A stretch of DNA of 64,000 bases from assembly GCA_003117195.1 (NCBI GenBank), contig BDSI01000026.1, positions 186,001 through 250,000 of the forward strand, written 5' to 3'. The stretch is from Eudorina sp. 2006-703-Eu-15. Its lineage: Eukaryota > Chlorophyta > Chlorophyceae > Chlamydomonadales > Volvocaceae. Position numbers and translations under genes: made by a program. Each line of letters opens with the position of its first letter. Position 1 is the stretch's first letter. The notes beneath the pieces were generated by a model. That model was not told the DNA's origin. It was given only the letters and a program-made list of their open reading frames with translations, and ran no database searches. This document shows positions 24,601-37,211 of the stretch, one piece after another.

Positions 24601-27600
24601 TCGCTGCCGTCCAAGTGCGCATCCAGATCTGGATCCAGATCTGAAGCGGCGGCGGCGGCGCCGCCGTCGCCGCTGCCGGTACCCTGGATCGCCTTCAGCG
24701 GCAGCTCCGCAAAGGCGTCTCGTAACAGCTCCACGGCGACCTCAATCCCTCCCTGGACCGCAACGGCCTCCTGGTTGGCGTGGTTACCCGCCGCCAGCTC
24801 CGCCAGCGCCGCAGCCGCGGCCGTGGCGCCGGCGCGCTGGGCGAGGCCGCATTGCCGTACAGCTTCAACGAGCGCCGCCGGCAGTCCCGCGCCGCGCGCC
24901 GTGTTCTTCGCAAACGTGTTGGAACGGAGCATGGCGGAGACCAGCTGCAGCGCCGCCGGCGCGGCGGCGCCGCCGGACCGTACGATGTCCGCCGCCGCCG
25001 CCAGGCCGCCCTGCGATACGAGCTCATTCTGGAGGTCCGTGTCGCCGTCGATCAACACGGCAAGCGCGCTAGCGGCAAGGCCGGTCACGCCGCCGCCATT
25101 GCCGTTGCCCCCAACACTTCCGCTGGCTTCTGCGCTAACGGCCGCCGCCGCCGCCAGGACTTTGCTGCGGAGCAGTTGCAACAGGATCCCTGGAGCGCCT
25201 GCGGAGACCACAGCCGACTTGACGCGCGGGTTGCCGCCGCACAGCAGCGCCCGAAGGAGCGCCGCCAGCGCCGCCGCAGTCTCCGACAGCTCGCCCAAGC
25301 TTGTTGGCAACGGCGCCACCGCCGCCACCGCCGCCGCCACAGCGGCGGCGCTGCCGGGGCCTCCGGTGATAGCGGGCGGCGCAACGGTGGCGGCCGCATC
25401 CTGGCAACATCGCTCCAACCACGCCACCGCCGCCGGCACCGCCCCAAGCGCCAGAGCCCCCGTCTGACCCGCGGGATATTTGTCAACGACCGCCGTCAGG
25501 GTTCGTACGGCACGTGTACGGACCTCCCCGTCGAGTCGCTCGTCCTTCAGTAGATCGCACACCGGGTGCAGCAGCCCCAGCGCGACCAACAGCTCCTGCG
25601 GGGACCAACGCGGCCGTCCGACCCATGGGACCAACGCGGCCGTCCGACCCATAGGACCAACGCGGCCGTCCGACCCATAGGACCAACGCGGCCGTCCGAC
25701 CCATGGGACCAACGCGGTCGTCCGACCCATGGGACCAACGCGGCCGCCTTACCCATGAAAATTTACCGCGATCCGTCCAGCAAGGAAAGAATATCTATGT
25801 AGCTCCGCTGTATCCCCATCGAGCACGCACGTCCCAAGCCCCCTGCATGCAAGCCGTACTCCGTACTTCGTACACGTCGTACCTGGGTGCCCGGGCTGTC
25901 CTGCGCCGCGGCCGCAAGCACCTCCAGTACCTCGCTGGTGAGGGGCCCGCTGTCGTCCACCACCACCATCTCGTCCGTGCTGCGATAGAAAGAGGGACCC
26001 CCGGACGCGGCAGAGATACCGGCATGCTTGACACCTTACATTTACATCTTTACGTTCACATCTTAAAACATTTGCATCTCATGTTTAGTGTAGTACGTCG
26101 GGTGTGGCCTACACCAGTGGAGCCCAAGCCCAGCCCAGCCCAGCCCGGCCCGGCCCGGCCCGGCCCGGCCCGGCCCAGCCCAGCCCAGCCCAGCCCAGCC
26201 CAGCCCAGCCCAGCCCAGCCCAGCCCACATTTCCGTCATCCACATGCCGCTGACTCCGATGGAGGGGGACGGCCCTCCGTAGCCCAGCACCACCACACCG
26301 ATGGCAGCCCAGGTGATGCTATGCCATGCTTTACACTTTGAGGTGCTACACCATGTCGTGTCATGTCATGTCATGCCAGGTCATGCTATGCTATGCTATG
26401 CTATGCTGTGCAATGCTGTGCTCACATGCGATGCACCGCCCGACATGGCCCCCACACGCAACCACGGAACCGCCCGACGAATCCCCCCAGCACGGTTTGG
26501 TTGTCCTTCTCGACCCCCGCCCGCCCGCCCGCCCCGCCGGGGCACTCACTTCTTCCGCTGCATCGTCAGCACCGTCAGGAGCGACACCAGCAGCGGCAGC
26601 AGGCCGTGCTCCCGGGCCGAGAGCTTGTTGGCCGCGTTGCCTGGCAGGTGGGTGGTGGCAGGTCGGGGGAGTGGCAGGTCGGGGAAGTGGGCAGGTCGGG
26701 GAAGGGGCAGGTCGGGGAAGTGGCAGGTCGGGGGAGTGGCAGGTCGGGGAAGTGGGCAGGTCGGGGAGTGGCAGGTCGGGGGAGTGGCAGGTCGGGGAAG
26801 TGGGCAGGTCGGGGAAGTGGCAGGTCGGGGAAGTGGCAGGTCGGGGGAAGTGGCAGGTCGGGGAAGTGGGCAGGTCGGGGGAAGTGGCAGGTCGGGGGAC
26901 GAGGGGTACCGGTGGGCGGACGCATCATGTTGGCGCTTATGATTCGTCCGGCCGGTCAGCTCCGAAACCCGAGGCACCCGACCGCACCCACGGATGCGCC
27001 CCTGCTGCGTCCACCCGGGGCTTATCGCACACACACACGGTTGGCCACGGTTCTGCTTATTCGCTGCTCAGCTTTTCTCTTTGCTAACACACATGCCACC
27101 CAAGTCCCGCCGCCCGCCCGTCCGCACCTGGACATCCATGAGGCTTTCGCCCGCCCGCTTGCCTGCTCCCCGGCGCCCTAACCCCGGCCCCGCCCGCGTC
27201 CCTCCATTCCATTCAAGACCCGCGCGCCGTGCGCGGACTCCCAGAGTTCGGCACCGTACCTTGCAACGCCAGCTTCAATGTACGGCAGGTGGCGACGCGC
27301 AGTTGGTACACGTCCATCACCCCGGGGCGCATGAGGCTCACCAGCAGGCTGGTCAGCACGCCCAGACCGCCCGTCAGACGAAGCTCGTCCTGCGGACCGT
27401 CGTACGGTATGCCGTACAGGAGAAGGTTTTGCGGGTAGATGATTGAACAAAGACGCCAGGGTGGACGGCTCTCGTGGGGAACGGCCGTGTGTTGCTGCTT
27501 GCGTTGGTGTCCAAACGGCGGGTCAAAGAGCGGGTGGATTCCGAGAGGAGGGAGTGCTATCTTGTGCTGTATCCGGCATCTCATTACACGCGGCGATCGA

Positions 27601-30600
27601 GTTTCATGAATTACACGTCCGACCGGAAACAACGACGGCAAAAACACACATGTTGGCGATCGTGCCGTGCCGTGTGGTACGGCACGGTTCGTGGAATCCC
27701 ACCTGCGCGCCCGGCACGTGGACGAGCAGTAGATCCAGCATCGTCAGCAACGACGCCGCCAGCTTTGAGTGGTGGACGCCCGCCGCCTCATGGTGCAATA
27801 GCAGTAGAATGCCGTACATTCCCCCGGCTGCGGCGAAGCGGCGGCATACCTCCGCCTCCTGCGCTGCCGCAGGTGGCGGCACCGCCGCCGCCGCCGCAAA
27901 CGCCGAGGCACCGGGCACCGCCACTGCCACCGCCGACTGCGTCGGCGTCGGCGCCGACGTCGACGACATCAGCCGCAACAGCACTTTGACCGCCGCCGAC
28001 GGCGTGCAGTAATCGCAGTACGACATGGCGTCGTGCGAGCCGTAGAAGCAGCTACTGCTCGTCGTGAAGTCGAGCGGCACGCGGCCGACCAAGTACACTC
28101 GATGAGGCCGCGCGCTCGCAGTGTTCGCAGTACGGCTGGGTCGTACATGCACGTCCGTCAGCGGCGGCGGCGCGGCGGCGACGCTGCCATGACTAAGCGA
28201 GGGCGCCGTCGCCAGCTGGGGGTGCGACGGGCGTGCGCGGCCTGCCGCCGCCGCCGCGGCCGCCGCCGGCGGGCCCGTCGCGCCCGCGGCGCCACCGGTG
28301 CCGTGCGCATTGCCACGGTGATGGGACGGGTGTTGGTCTCTCTGCGCCGCCGTGAGCGCGCTCTGCCGTACCTGGATCTGCTTCCGCAATGTCAGGCCGT
28401 GCAGCATATCCGCGCTCTCCTACGTGTTGAAGGCGGGGGTCGCAGCGGGGAGACATCGCGTGTAAGTGTACATGTACGGAAGATACACAGGGCCGTACAG
28501 TGTGGTACAGCAACACAGGAAGACGCCTGGCCTGACCAGAACAACCCACAGCCCGGTGCCAGACACCGCGCAGCCGGGGACAGACCACAGCCGCCGGCGT
28601 GGGGTCTGCTTGCCGCCACTGCCCGCCTGCATCCACCCCAGACCCGCACGCACGGGCTCGTCAGCTCCAGCTCGGCCGTTCGATAACCGTCCAGCAGACC
28701 GCGTTTCTGCTTGGACGCCCGGAACTGCGGAATGCGCGCAAGTTGGCACCAGTCGAGAGGCGATTACGCCACCCCGGCACTGCCCCCAAACCCGCCCCTT
28801 CCCGCCCCGGGCTGACCTCCAGCAAGTACGCCATCTCCTCCGCCGCCCCGGCCGCCACGAGCGCGGATCCGGTGGCGCCTCCGCTGAGGAACACCGCCGC
28901 CTCCGCCGCCTGCCAGGCCAGCCCCATATCCCCATGCGCCACCAGCTGCGGGACAGAAGCACGATAACGATCACGATTCGCCGTACTGGGAGGCGGTTAA
29001 CCCGTAGAGAGACACCCGCGGGGCAGAGCGGGGGTCAAACCGAGAGCCTGTGGACCGTGTCCGCGCACAGGTAAGGTGACAGGGATTGCATCGTCCGGAA
29101 CCCCGGCTGATGCAGACTCGGCAAACAAGGAGACCCATGTCAGGGGTGCGCGGGCCGAGCGGGCGGGTGGGCTCAGTGGCCGGGAGCGCGGAAGGATGGA
29201 GCGCCGCTCCTCCCAACGGCGCGGGTCCGCCCCGTTGAGAGGACGAGCGGCACACCATTCCGGTGCGGTGTGAGGCAGACAGCGAGACTGACGGAGGGGC
29301 GCATGGGCCGCTGCGGAATAGCGACGCACGGGCGGCTGCAGAGATACTGGCAGCCAGATACCCCAGCCACCCCCTGGCAGGGGTTCTGTCCAGGGGGCAC
29401 AGAGCCAGAGGCCGGGAGACCGCAGTGAAAGGCGCGGGCGTGGCTGCCGGGCCGCTGCCACCAACGACCCCAACGACCCGCTCGTGTCCCGACGGACCGA
29501 AGCGAACCCCGGAAGGTAGACAGTTAGGTAAGTAGCAATATATAGGTAGACAGGTAGGCAGGTAGGTAGGTACGCCCTTTTTGTGCTTGGATCAGCGGCC
29601 GTCCCTTCGCCCCATAGCACCCCCACCACTTTTTGACACATCCACGCCATTCCGCAGACCCAGCTACCTGCACCAACACCACGGGAAGACCCAGCTCCGA
29701 AACCTCCAGCTGATTCGCGTCGCAGTCGCACAGCAGCGTCTTGAGCGTCGCGAGGGCTTCTCGGAGCGGACACAGCCGCCGCCGCAGCAGCGCGCCGCCC
29801 ACCGCCGCCGCGGCGGCGCCGGCGCCGCCCAGCGGCGTCTCGTCCCCCGCGTCCACCAGGAGTGGCAGTAGCAGGCCGTAGCACACCAGCCGGGCGCCGT
29901 CTGCTACAGCCGCATCCGTGGTCGCCGTACCAGGACGGCCGCCCGGCTGTGCCTGCCCCTGAGGATGGGGCGCGTTGGCTCCCGCGCCGCCGCCATGTGA
30001 ATTCCCCTCCTCAATGCCTTCGTCTTTGAGCCACCGCTGAGTCTGCGCCGGCGACGAATGGCCCGGCACTGAGGAAGAGGTCCCGCGCAGCTCCGCCGAC
30101 TGACCCATGGGTTCCTCCGCTGACTGACCCATGGGTTCATCCGGCGCGTCCGACAGCTCAGATCGAATCGTGGAGATTGGTGACAGAGGCTCGGCGTCGC
30201 CGGCCCCTGATGGTCCCGCCGCCGCCGCCGCGCCGCCCGACCCACGGGACGCTCCCGCAACCGCCGAACTGGGACCCAGGACGCGTCGCCGTCGTACTGG
30301 GACGAGTCCCGGCACGAACCCAGACATCAGCAAGACCGCCATCAACCGCTGCCAGGGGGTCCATGGCCCCAGCGCGGTTGCCGTACTGCAAGTGTACGGC
30401 CCGTTCGCGGCGGCGCCGTTGGCAATCGCTTCGCCGTCCGCGTGTATGTCGCAGCCGACGTGGGGTGCCGGGCGCGTCGACCCCACAGCGAACGACCCAC
30501 GGGAAGCGGGCATCTGCCCGGGTGCCGTACCGGCGGCCTTATGCCCTCCTTGATGCCCTTGCTGAACGTCCTTCCCCTTCGCCAAGCTGACTGCAGCAAT

Positions 30601-33600
30601 CACATCGGCAGCGCCACCGCCGCGGCGTCGCGGCGTCTTGGCGGCAGCTTCCGCCGCCGCAATGTACGGCGCGCTATGGCGCCGTACATTCTCCACCAGC
30701 ACGGACAGCACGCCGGCGGCCCGCAGCGTGTCCTTACCCGCATCGTACCCGGCCGCGTGCACGTGGAGCGCCCTGCAGGTGTACGGCATTCACGTGGACA
30801 GCAGCACACTCGGCTAACCGAGGACCAGCCGGTTCTGCTATTTCCCCGCCTTCTCCGCTCTCCCAACAACCCAGGTTATATAGCGTCCCGAAATATCTCC
30901 CGTCAACCCGCGGGGTCCATTGTAACATGAAAAATCATGTTTGATCAGAAACAAGAAAAGATTGCCATGGGTGCTTAGCCCTTGGCGTGCCCACAGAGCC
31001 CTCCCGCACCGTCCCATCGCCACCGCCGCCGGCAACCCAGTCAGTCGGGAAGGCGCCGGTGAACGTTGTCACTGGCTTTTGCTGCACCGCGCCTCAGTAC
31101 AAACAAACATGACATGCAGACCCCGAACATGCACAGGCGATGTACGACGTTGAGTCATATGTACGACGCACGAAACACACGCACCGGATCGCCAGGGCCG
31201 CGATGTGTGCCACCTGCGAGTGCCACGGGGTGCCGTACAAGAACAGCAGCGGCACCAGCCGCTCCGAAATCTGCGGCTGGAACCCGTCCGCGGCCCCGGA
31301 TGACCCCAGCGCGCCCTCATCCGTCAGATAAACCAGCGTCCACAGAATTTCCTGGCGCAGTAGCAGCGCCGGGACCGGCAGAAGTGAAAGGATGGCGGCG
31401 AGGGCAGGGATGGCAGCCGCGGCAGTAGCCATGAAAAGAGGGCGGCGGGGGCAGGTGCGGCAGCAGCGGCAGTCGCAGTGAAAAGAGTGCGGCGGGGGCA
31501 GGTACGGCAGCAGCGGCAGCCGGAGGAAGTGGACACCTGGACAAATGCGACCCACAGGGGCGGCTTGCACACATGCTCGATACGGCATCCGTGCTACTCC
31601 GCGTGGTCTCGCGCCCGTCGTACACCGGGTAAGAAGTGTACCGGCGGATCCGGTGCTTTCGCAAAACATCAAACGGTTTTGGCAGCGCGGCTAGGGAGGC
31701 AGCAGCAGCAGCAGCAGGGATGGACGTAGCAAAGCGTCACAAACATCGCGCCACGCGGACCGCAGACCTCACTGCGTCATGCCATGGGCCCACCTGTACG
31801 GCCACCAGGTCGCACAGCACGTCCAGTCGGCGCAGCACGCGCAGCAGCACTTGCAGCGCGCCGGCTGCGAGCAGCTTGTCCCGGTGGACTGCTCTCCCCA
31901 GGGGGCCGGAGGGCAGGGCCGCAGGGCGGGGCCGGAGGGTATGGATTGGGGAACCGATACCGGGGGGCCGGAGGGCGGGAGCCGGCGCCGCGGGGCCGGG
32001 ACACGCACGCAGGCGCAAGGGGTCAGGAGTGAGTGTGCATGCCGCCCGGGGAATCAAAATACACGCCGTACAGGCGCTCACGGGGCTCATTTCAGGGCAG
32101 CGCCGCATCAGGTTTCAGCGCAAATCCAGCCTCTGAAGCTACCAGCCTCTGAAGCTGAACGAATCCGCAAATCGTACCCCAAGAACAAGAATCGACACGG
32201 CCAATGTGGTCGTCACTGCGGGTGAGCCGAGCGGATCGACGGCATTCCGGGACCCGTCCATTTGCCGCTCTGATTTCTGGTCCCATTTTTTCTCCCACAG
32301 TCCTGCACATTTGGACATTTCTGTTCCCTTCTTATTCACATACTCTTCTCTTACGGTTCTCTTACTAATCACTCATTGTTGTCTTATTGTTCTGTCACTG
32401 AATCTGCATTCACTTCTGCGGCCCCCGTCACCCCGGGGAACCACCCCACCCCACCTGTCCGCTGCGCCACGATGCAGTGCAGCACCGTCGCCACCGCCTG
32501 ACGCGCCGGACCGACAGTGAGGTCGCTCTCCAGCATGGACAGCAGCATCCGCAGCGCCTGAGGGCGGGGCGGGCGGGTTCCTTCTAAGACGAACAGATTC
32601 CCTTCACGGGGCGGCCGGTAACGGCCGCGTGTGTGCGCGTTTGCGTTGACCCTGGTAATTGCCTCCTGAAGGCGAGCCCTGCCTCAAGTCGAGCCCTCGA
32701 GCCGTGCCCGCAACCCCCGCAAGTCGAGCCGTGCCCCCACCCCCTCAAGTCGAGCCCTGGCCCCCTCCCCAGTCCCGGGCCACACACCTGCGGCTGCGCG
32801 GCCTCCGTTCCACCCTCGCAGTGCACCAGCGCCGCCAACAGCCCAGCCCCGGCGGTGGAGAGCGCCGGCCAGGCGGGGTGGTGCCTCGGCGCCTGACACA
32901 GGATGTCTGCGGGGTGGCGCCAGGGAGGGCGACGGAGGGAACCGACGGCGGGCGGTGGAGCCGCGGCGCGGCGGTGGTCAGCCGTAGGGCGTTGGGTTGC
33001 ATGTACGGGCGGGTGCGAGAGGAGCGAGCCAGCTTGAAGAACGGCCTTGGGCTTGGGGCGGCGTCCCAGGGAGTGCCTCGCACACACGGTTCAGGTTTTC
33101 CTCGCCAAACATGCACGGGTGGGTCGGATGCACGAGTCGGATGCAGGCGCCGTAACGCCGACGGAGAGGATGCCCGCAATCGAGGCGCGTTGCCCCAACG
33201 CAACCGTGTTCCAGTTGCGGTGCAGGGCAGTGCGCAGGGGAGGACGCGAGGCGAGCGGGGTGGGTGAAATCAAGACTGCCAGGCGCGAGGGGCGGATACT
33301 GCGGGTGAGGAGGGAAGCCTGCTGCGCAGGCGACGGGAACGGGGTCGCCCGGGGTGAGACATAACCGATGGACGACAGCGCCGATGACAGTGGCGACGAC
33401 GACGGACAACGGGCGGGCGGGGTCCGCTGCCGTCGGCCGCCCGGCAGTCAACGGCACTGCTGACGCACCTAGCACCACCCCTGTGGCTCCTGCGCTCGCC
33501 ATCTCGTAGGCCAGCAGGGGCCTTATGTCCAGGGTGAGACACGCGAGCTGCAGCAGCCGGGCGAGGGTGCTCCAGGCGCCATGGGCGAGTTGGAGGATCA

Positions 33601-33935
33601 GAACGTGGACGACGTCCGGAGTCTCCTGAGACGGGCGGCGGTGGTGCGGCGAGAAAACGGCGTGCTCAGGTCCTTGTGTGTATGTTGGGTCAGGTGGGAT
33701 GCACACGCGGAACCACACGTGTTGTGCGTGTGAGGCCGCAGCGCGGCGTTGCGCACGTGGGCGTTAGCGGACCGCTCCCAGCAGCGATGCCACACACGTT
33801 GGAGAGGGTCTCCTAAAACGGCTGCAAACACGCAATTGCCTGTACAACTTGAAGACTTACTTGCACGAAAGGGACGTCCAAATCTGAATGTTTTTTCGGC
33901 GGACGAGGAGGGAGCCAGTCCGGCTGGCAACCCAT
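18621..33935 (-). CDS. Giant armadillo-like repeat protein with proline-rich tail (~2,400 aa)
   Basis: Function unknown. Minus-strand exons whose phases mostly chain: 33935-33861, 33811-33797, 33625-~33469, 32892-32788, 32557-32455, 31891-31794, 31351-31185, 30772-29668, 28945-28817, 28706-28650, 28419-27703, 27389-27260, 27162-27128, 26640-~26551, 25979-25883, 25595-24051, 22856-22808, 22398-21905, 21574-21138, 20983-20909, 20173-20002, 19718-18621. Segments such as EILWTLVYLTDEG, AALAIRALHVHAAGYDAG, DVVHVLILQLAHGAW and ELLVALGLLHPVCDLL are typical Leu/Ala-rich ARM/HEAT helices, spread over roughly 2,000 residues with Ala/Gly-rich loops. The last exon is disordered, with polyproline runs and a short acidic segment (LSDDEEMAMIQQEVALL). 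Two joins are not phase-resolved (33469 to 32892 and 27128 to 26640), so small exons or alternative donors are missing there. It might be a scaffold or adaptor; no catalytic domain is seen. Confidence 0.7.
25602..25756. repeat. 26-bp minisatellite in an armadillo-gene intron
   Basis: Six near-identical copies of a 26-bp unit that begins GACCAACGCGGCCGTCCGAC and ends CCATGG or CCATAG. It abuts the acceptor of the exon starting at 25595. The spacer junction is a truncated GACCCATGGG palindrome that recurs across the window. Confidence 0.9.
26117..26226. repeat. Pentanucleotide (CAGCC / CGGCC)n array
   Basis: About 22 copies of CCAGC or CCGGC units in the intron between the exons at 26640 and 25979. 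On the minus strand it is a G-rich GGCTG/GGCCG array with regular GGG triplets. Confidence 0.85.
26338..26412. repeat. TCATG / CTATG short repeat tract
   Basis: Runs of TCATG followed by CTATG pentamers, in the same intron as the CAGCC array. Simple satellite DNA. Confidence 0.6.
26646..26900. repeat. ~16-bp minisatellite GGCAGGTCGGGGAAGT
   Basis: About 15 variable copies of GGCAGGTCGGGGAAGT or GGCAGGTCGGGGGAGT directly upstream, in minus-strand sense, of the exon at 26640. On the minus strand it forms a C/T-rich array of CTTCCCCGACCTGCCA, so it may serve as a long polypyrimidine tract for that acceptor. Any small exon missing between 27128 and 26640 would lie here or just beside it. Confidence 0.85.
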
Positions 33936-34252
33936 TTTCCGACACGTTTGTTGAAATTACGTTGTTAGTGCAGCGATCATAGTTCCCTATTGAGTACAGC
34001 TTCAACAGCTTGCTTGTGTGCATATAACATAGTTCAAGGTTTTGACAATCACATTTCTTGAACGACCCGCCATCAGCGTCGTACCCTACTTTCTTACATT
34101 GAAAACCCCACGCCAAACGCTACATTCTTTAGCCGGCTATATATCACGCTGCTGGAATTGCGGACGTCTTTCGCTTATATCAAAGGTCTTGGGTCAACAA
34201 CGTCAGTGTTCTTCTCATAGCAGTTGTTTTTGGACATACTCCCGAGGCAAGG
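33936..34252. promoter_or_regulatory. Divergent promoter between the armadillo and SR genes
   Basis: 317 nt separate the two start codons, which point away from each other. The spacer is AT-richer than both coding sides. A TATATAT motif at 34138-34144 sits about 110 nt before the SR start codon and could be its TATA box. A shared promoter is inferred from geometry only. Confidence 0.45.
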
Positions 34253-35887
34253 ATGCCGAAGACTTCTCGCTATGCTCTGATCGTTGACAACATTAGCAGC
34301 TCCACGCCAGTTCGAGACATCGAGTAAGATGCTGTTGACACGTCCTACACCGGGCCTGTCACTCACACCCTCCTGTCAACACTGCTGCAGGCGGGAGTTT
34401 GCCTACTATGGCCGTATCCGCGACTGCATTAAGGATGGCAAGCACAGGCTTGCGTTGATCGAGTTTGAGAAGTAAGCGGTTCGCGAAGATTCGGACTGCG
34501 GCCGCAGTCGCCGCTTACTGCAAGATTTGTTTATTTGTTATTGACATTCACACCAGAAGCATGATGTGTTTGCTGTATCGACAGCGTCGCGTGAGCTGCG
34601 TGGTGCGCACTTGCCCTGTCATCCAAACGTCGCCCCCGTTGTTCTGTTCTTGCCGCGCAACCTGCCGCTGTGCAGCTGCCAAAGTGAAGCTCTTGCTGTT
34701 CCACCATGACCAAGCTCAGAGCTGCACGAGCTTCTCTGAGCGGATAGGTCGGGCAGACGTTGGCAGGGCGATGCTCGGGAGTAAAGGCGCAGCCGGTTAT
34801 GCATACTCTGGGTATATGTGATGTGTACTGAGGGTCTTTCTGGAAAGCTGTATTGGTTTGAAGCAACGGGCGCCGTCGCTCAGGGGTGGGATGTGACGGG
34901 ACAATTTAATTGTCATTAACAAACTGCCTGTTACCTGGATCCCTTTACCCTACATGCAGGTCTCTGGATGCGCAAGCGGCATGGCGGAAGATGGGTGAGT
35001 ACCCAAAGCAACAGGCGTGTTGGGACTGCGACTTTGAGGTATTTTATGCGGCATGGGCCAGAGTTCGCGCAGCAGCTTTTCAAACCGGGAAGTAACATTA
35101 CATTACGGCGCGCATGCACGGGGACTCATACACTTGCGGCAGCCTTTGCGCTTGTCGGAAGGCTCCGCCCTCATTGCGCCCGCCTGACGGACCTCTCCCT
35201 CCCTGCCTCAGATGGGTTCCGTATGGACGGCCGCACCTGGAAGGTGGACTGGGCCACCCGGGATGACTTCCGCTTCTTTGGCTGGAAGTGGTTTGAGTAC
35301 TCGCCGTCACCCGTGAGGTGGGAGACCAGCGGTATTGCCGCCCTTGCAGCAGATTGGCGTGTGTCAACGGATACGTCTTGGATTAATGATGCGCATAAGA
35401 CACATTTCATAAGTCGGTCCTTGCCTACCTCGCTCTCCATCGCTCGTGCTTATTGCCGCGGTGCACGCTTGGCGCTCCCAATCCCCGAAGGAATCTGCCT
35501 ATTCCTTTGTATCATCACGAATGTACATTCTCGTAAGCGCCGGTCGCTCATCACGATAGCATGCCGAGGAGGATTATGTGCGCTATGCTCCTCGTGTTGG
35601 GCCCGTCTGAATATCTCACCCTCGGGTACCGTCTCCCGCCCCCCTCCGCATGTGGGTTTGGCAGGTCCCGGTCGCGGGGCCGCTCGCGGTCGCCCTCGCG
35701 GGGCCGGGGCCGCTCGCCGTCCCGCTCCCCGCGCCGCTCCCGCTCCCCGGACACACCGCACGGGAAGGACGACCGGCCGCGGGACGCCTCCAAGTCGACC
35801 TCGCCTCCACCCCGGCGGGAAAGCAACAAGGAGGAGGCGGAGCGCGGCGGCGGCCGGGGCAGGTCACCCTCCCCGGACCGAGATTGA
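34253..35887 (+). CDS. Small SR-type splicing factor (RRM + RS domain, 171 aa)
   Basis: Five exons join in phase: 34253-34323, 34391-34471, 34960-34994, 35212-35317, 35665-35887 (516 nt, all GT-AG). Residues 5-80 form one RRM: RNP2-like RYALIVDNIS, a helix ending DIEREFAYYGRI, RNP1-like HRLALIEFEKS, a helix DAQAAWRKMDG and a last strand RTWKVDWATRDDF. A short linker (FFGWKWFEYSPSP) leads into an RS domain with SRSRGRSRSPSR-like repeats and an acidic/Ser end, PSPDRD. The layout matches SR and SR-like factors that bind pre-mRNA through the RRM and recruit spliceosomal partners through phosphorylated RS repeats in the nucleus. A TGTAA lies 280 nt after the stop. It resembles the RRMs of plant RS-type proteins, but I cannot assign an orthologue. 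Confidence 0.85.
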
Positions 35888-36166
35888 AGGAGAAAAAAAT
35901 GGCGGGGCTGGAGGAGGGAGCATAATAAGCGCGGGGTTTGGTTTTATTTTTTCTTGCGAAGCCTTGGTCGGTGTTGGATATTGTTGGCTCCGTAACGCTG
36001 GCTCCGTAACGCCGATGCAGCACGTAGTGAATGAAATGAAGATAACAGAGCGTTTGGGATGGGGATGCACATGGGGGAGCGGGGAGGGGTGGAGGCATGC
36101 GGGGCCTGGGAGGTGGGTGCGTCCCGAAGGGGTTGTGGAATGTCCTTGACGTTCATGGAGTGCGTG

Positions 36167-36171
36167 TGTAA
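36167..36171 (+). terminator. Polyadenylation signal TGTAA of the SR gene
   Basis: TGTAA about 280 nt after the SR factor stop codon at 35887, a normal distance for this group of algae. Confidence 0.5.
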
Positions 36172-37074
36172 GCTGTTGCATCAATGATGATATATACGAG
36201 TGGTGGAAGGCGCAACAGTTGGTGTGGCAAACCGTGTGGTTCATTTTTGAGTACATAGATCACGGGGAGCCGGGGCTGGAGCGTATTTTCGGGACAAGGC
36301 ATTGTGGTGCCAGCGTAAAGAATTGAGGACGGCTTGATTTCGTGGGTCGTGGTAGTGTTGGGACGCCTGGGAAGCGTGCGCGACACAGGGATGCGGACAC
36401 CCACCATGGCAGCGCGCCCGGGATAAGTGGTATTTGATGCAGCGGCAGATACTCGGGAGGCGTCATCCGCACGGAAGGGCACCTGCAAGAACCGGCCATT
36501 GACGGGACACGGAGGGGGGCCCGGACGAGGTGGACGTGCGAGACATTTTGACTGATGAGGGAGAGGTGTTTACGGGGTTGCGGCCCAGCCGATTGTCACC
36601 ATGTTGGGCGTTGGATGGGCTGGAATTCCGAGGGCTGGTGTCGCCAATGCATGGTGGGTGCGTGAAGGGGGCGGGAATTTGCCCCATCCGGTTCTGGCTG
36701 GGGTGCACTGCACTGACTTTCGGGTGCAGTGTTGGGAAAGCACCTCTCGAAGCAAGGTTAGAGAGTGCGGCATTGCCGCCAGCGTTGCGGTGTGTTGCAC
36801 GGAGCGTTGCTGCTTTGGATGTCGTAGTTGCGCCAATGGCTTGGACACCCACATGGAGTGTTTTCGTTGACGGGATTTCATGATCAGATTGTGACCAGCG
36901 GACACGCGTGCAGCATCTGGTCTGTGATGTCGTAAGGCGCGCAGGTGGAGGTAGGTGAAGGGGGGCCAGTGAAGAGGCACCCTTGCTCCTAATGAGATCT
37001 GGAGCTCGCTGTAAGCGTTGCTTAAGTTATTATCCTGTCTGATCAGAATGCGGGGCTTCCCTGGACGCCACAAC

Positions 37075-37211
37075 CACTGATACGAAACTCGCAACAGAGG
37101 TTGTTACCCCCCGGGTTCTGTAAGCAGGGCTGGGTGTCCTGTGCTGCGACACCCAGCCCTGCTTACAGAACCCGGGGGGTAACAACCTCTGTTGCGAGTT
37201 TCGTATCAGTG
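37075..37211. repeat. 64-bp perfect inverted repeat with 9-nt loop
   Basis: 37075-37138 is the exact reverse complement of 37148-37211, with CTGTGCTGC between. The arms contain no mismatch by eye. Transcribed RNA would fold into a 64-bp perfect hairpin. Confidence 0.95.

Noticed and set aside
25602..25756. CRISPR-like array of 26-bp repeats
   Set aside because: Units are contiguous with no unique spacers and lie in a eukaryotic intron; it is a minisatellite.
36530..36883. 117-residue plus-strand frame after the SR gene
   Set aside because: Looks somewhat protein-like but has no recognisable domain, no ATG with support and no splice chain; possibly transposon debris.
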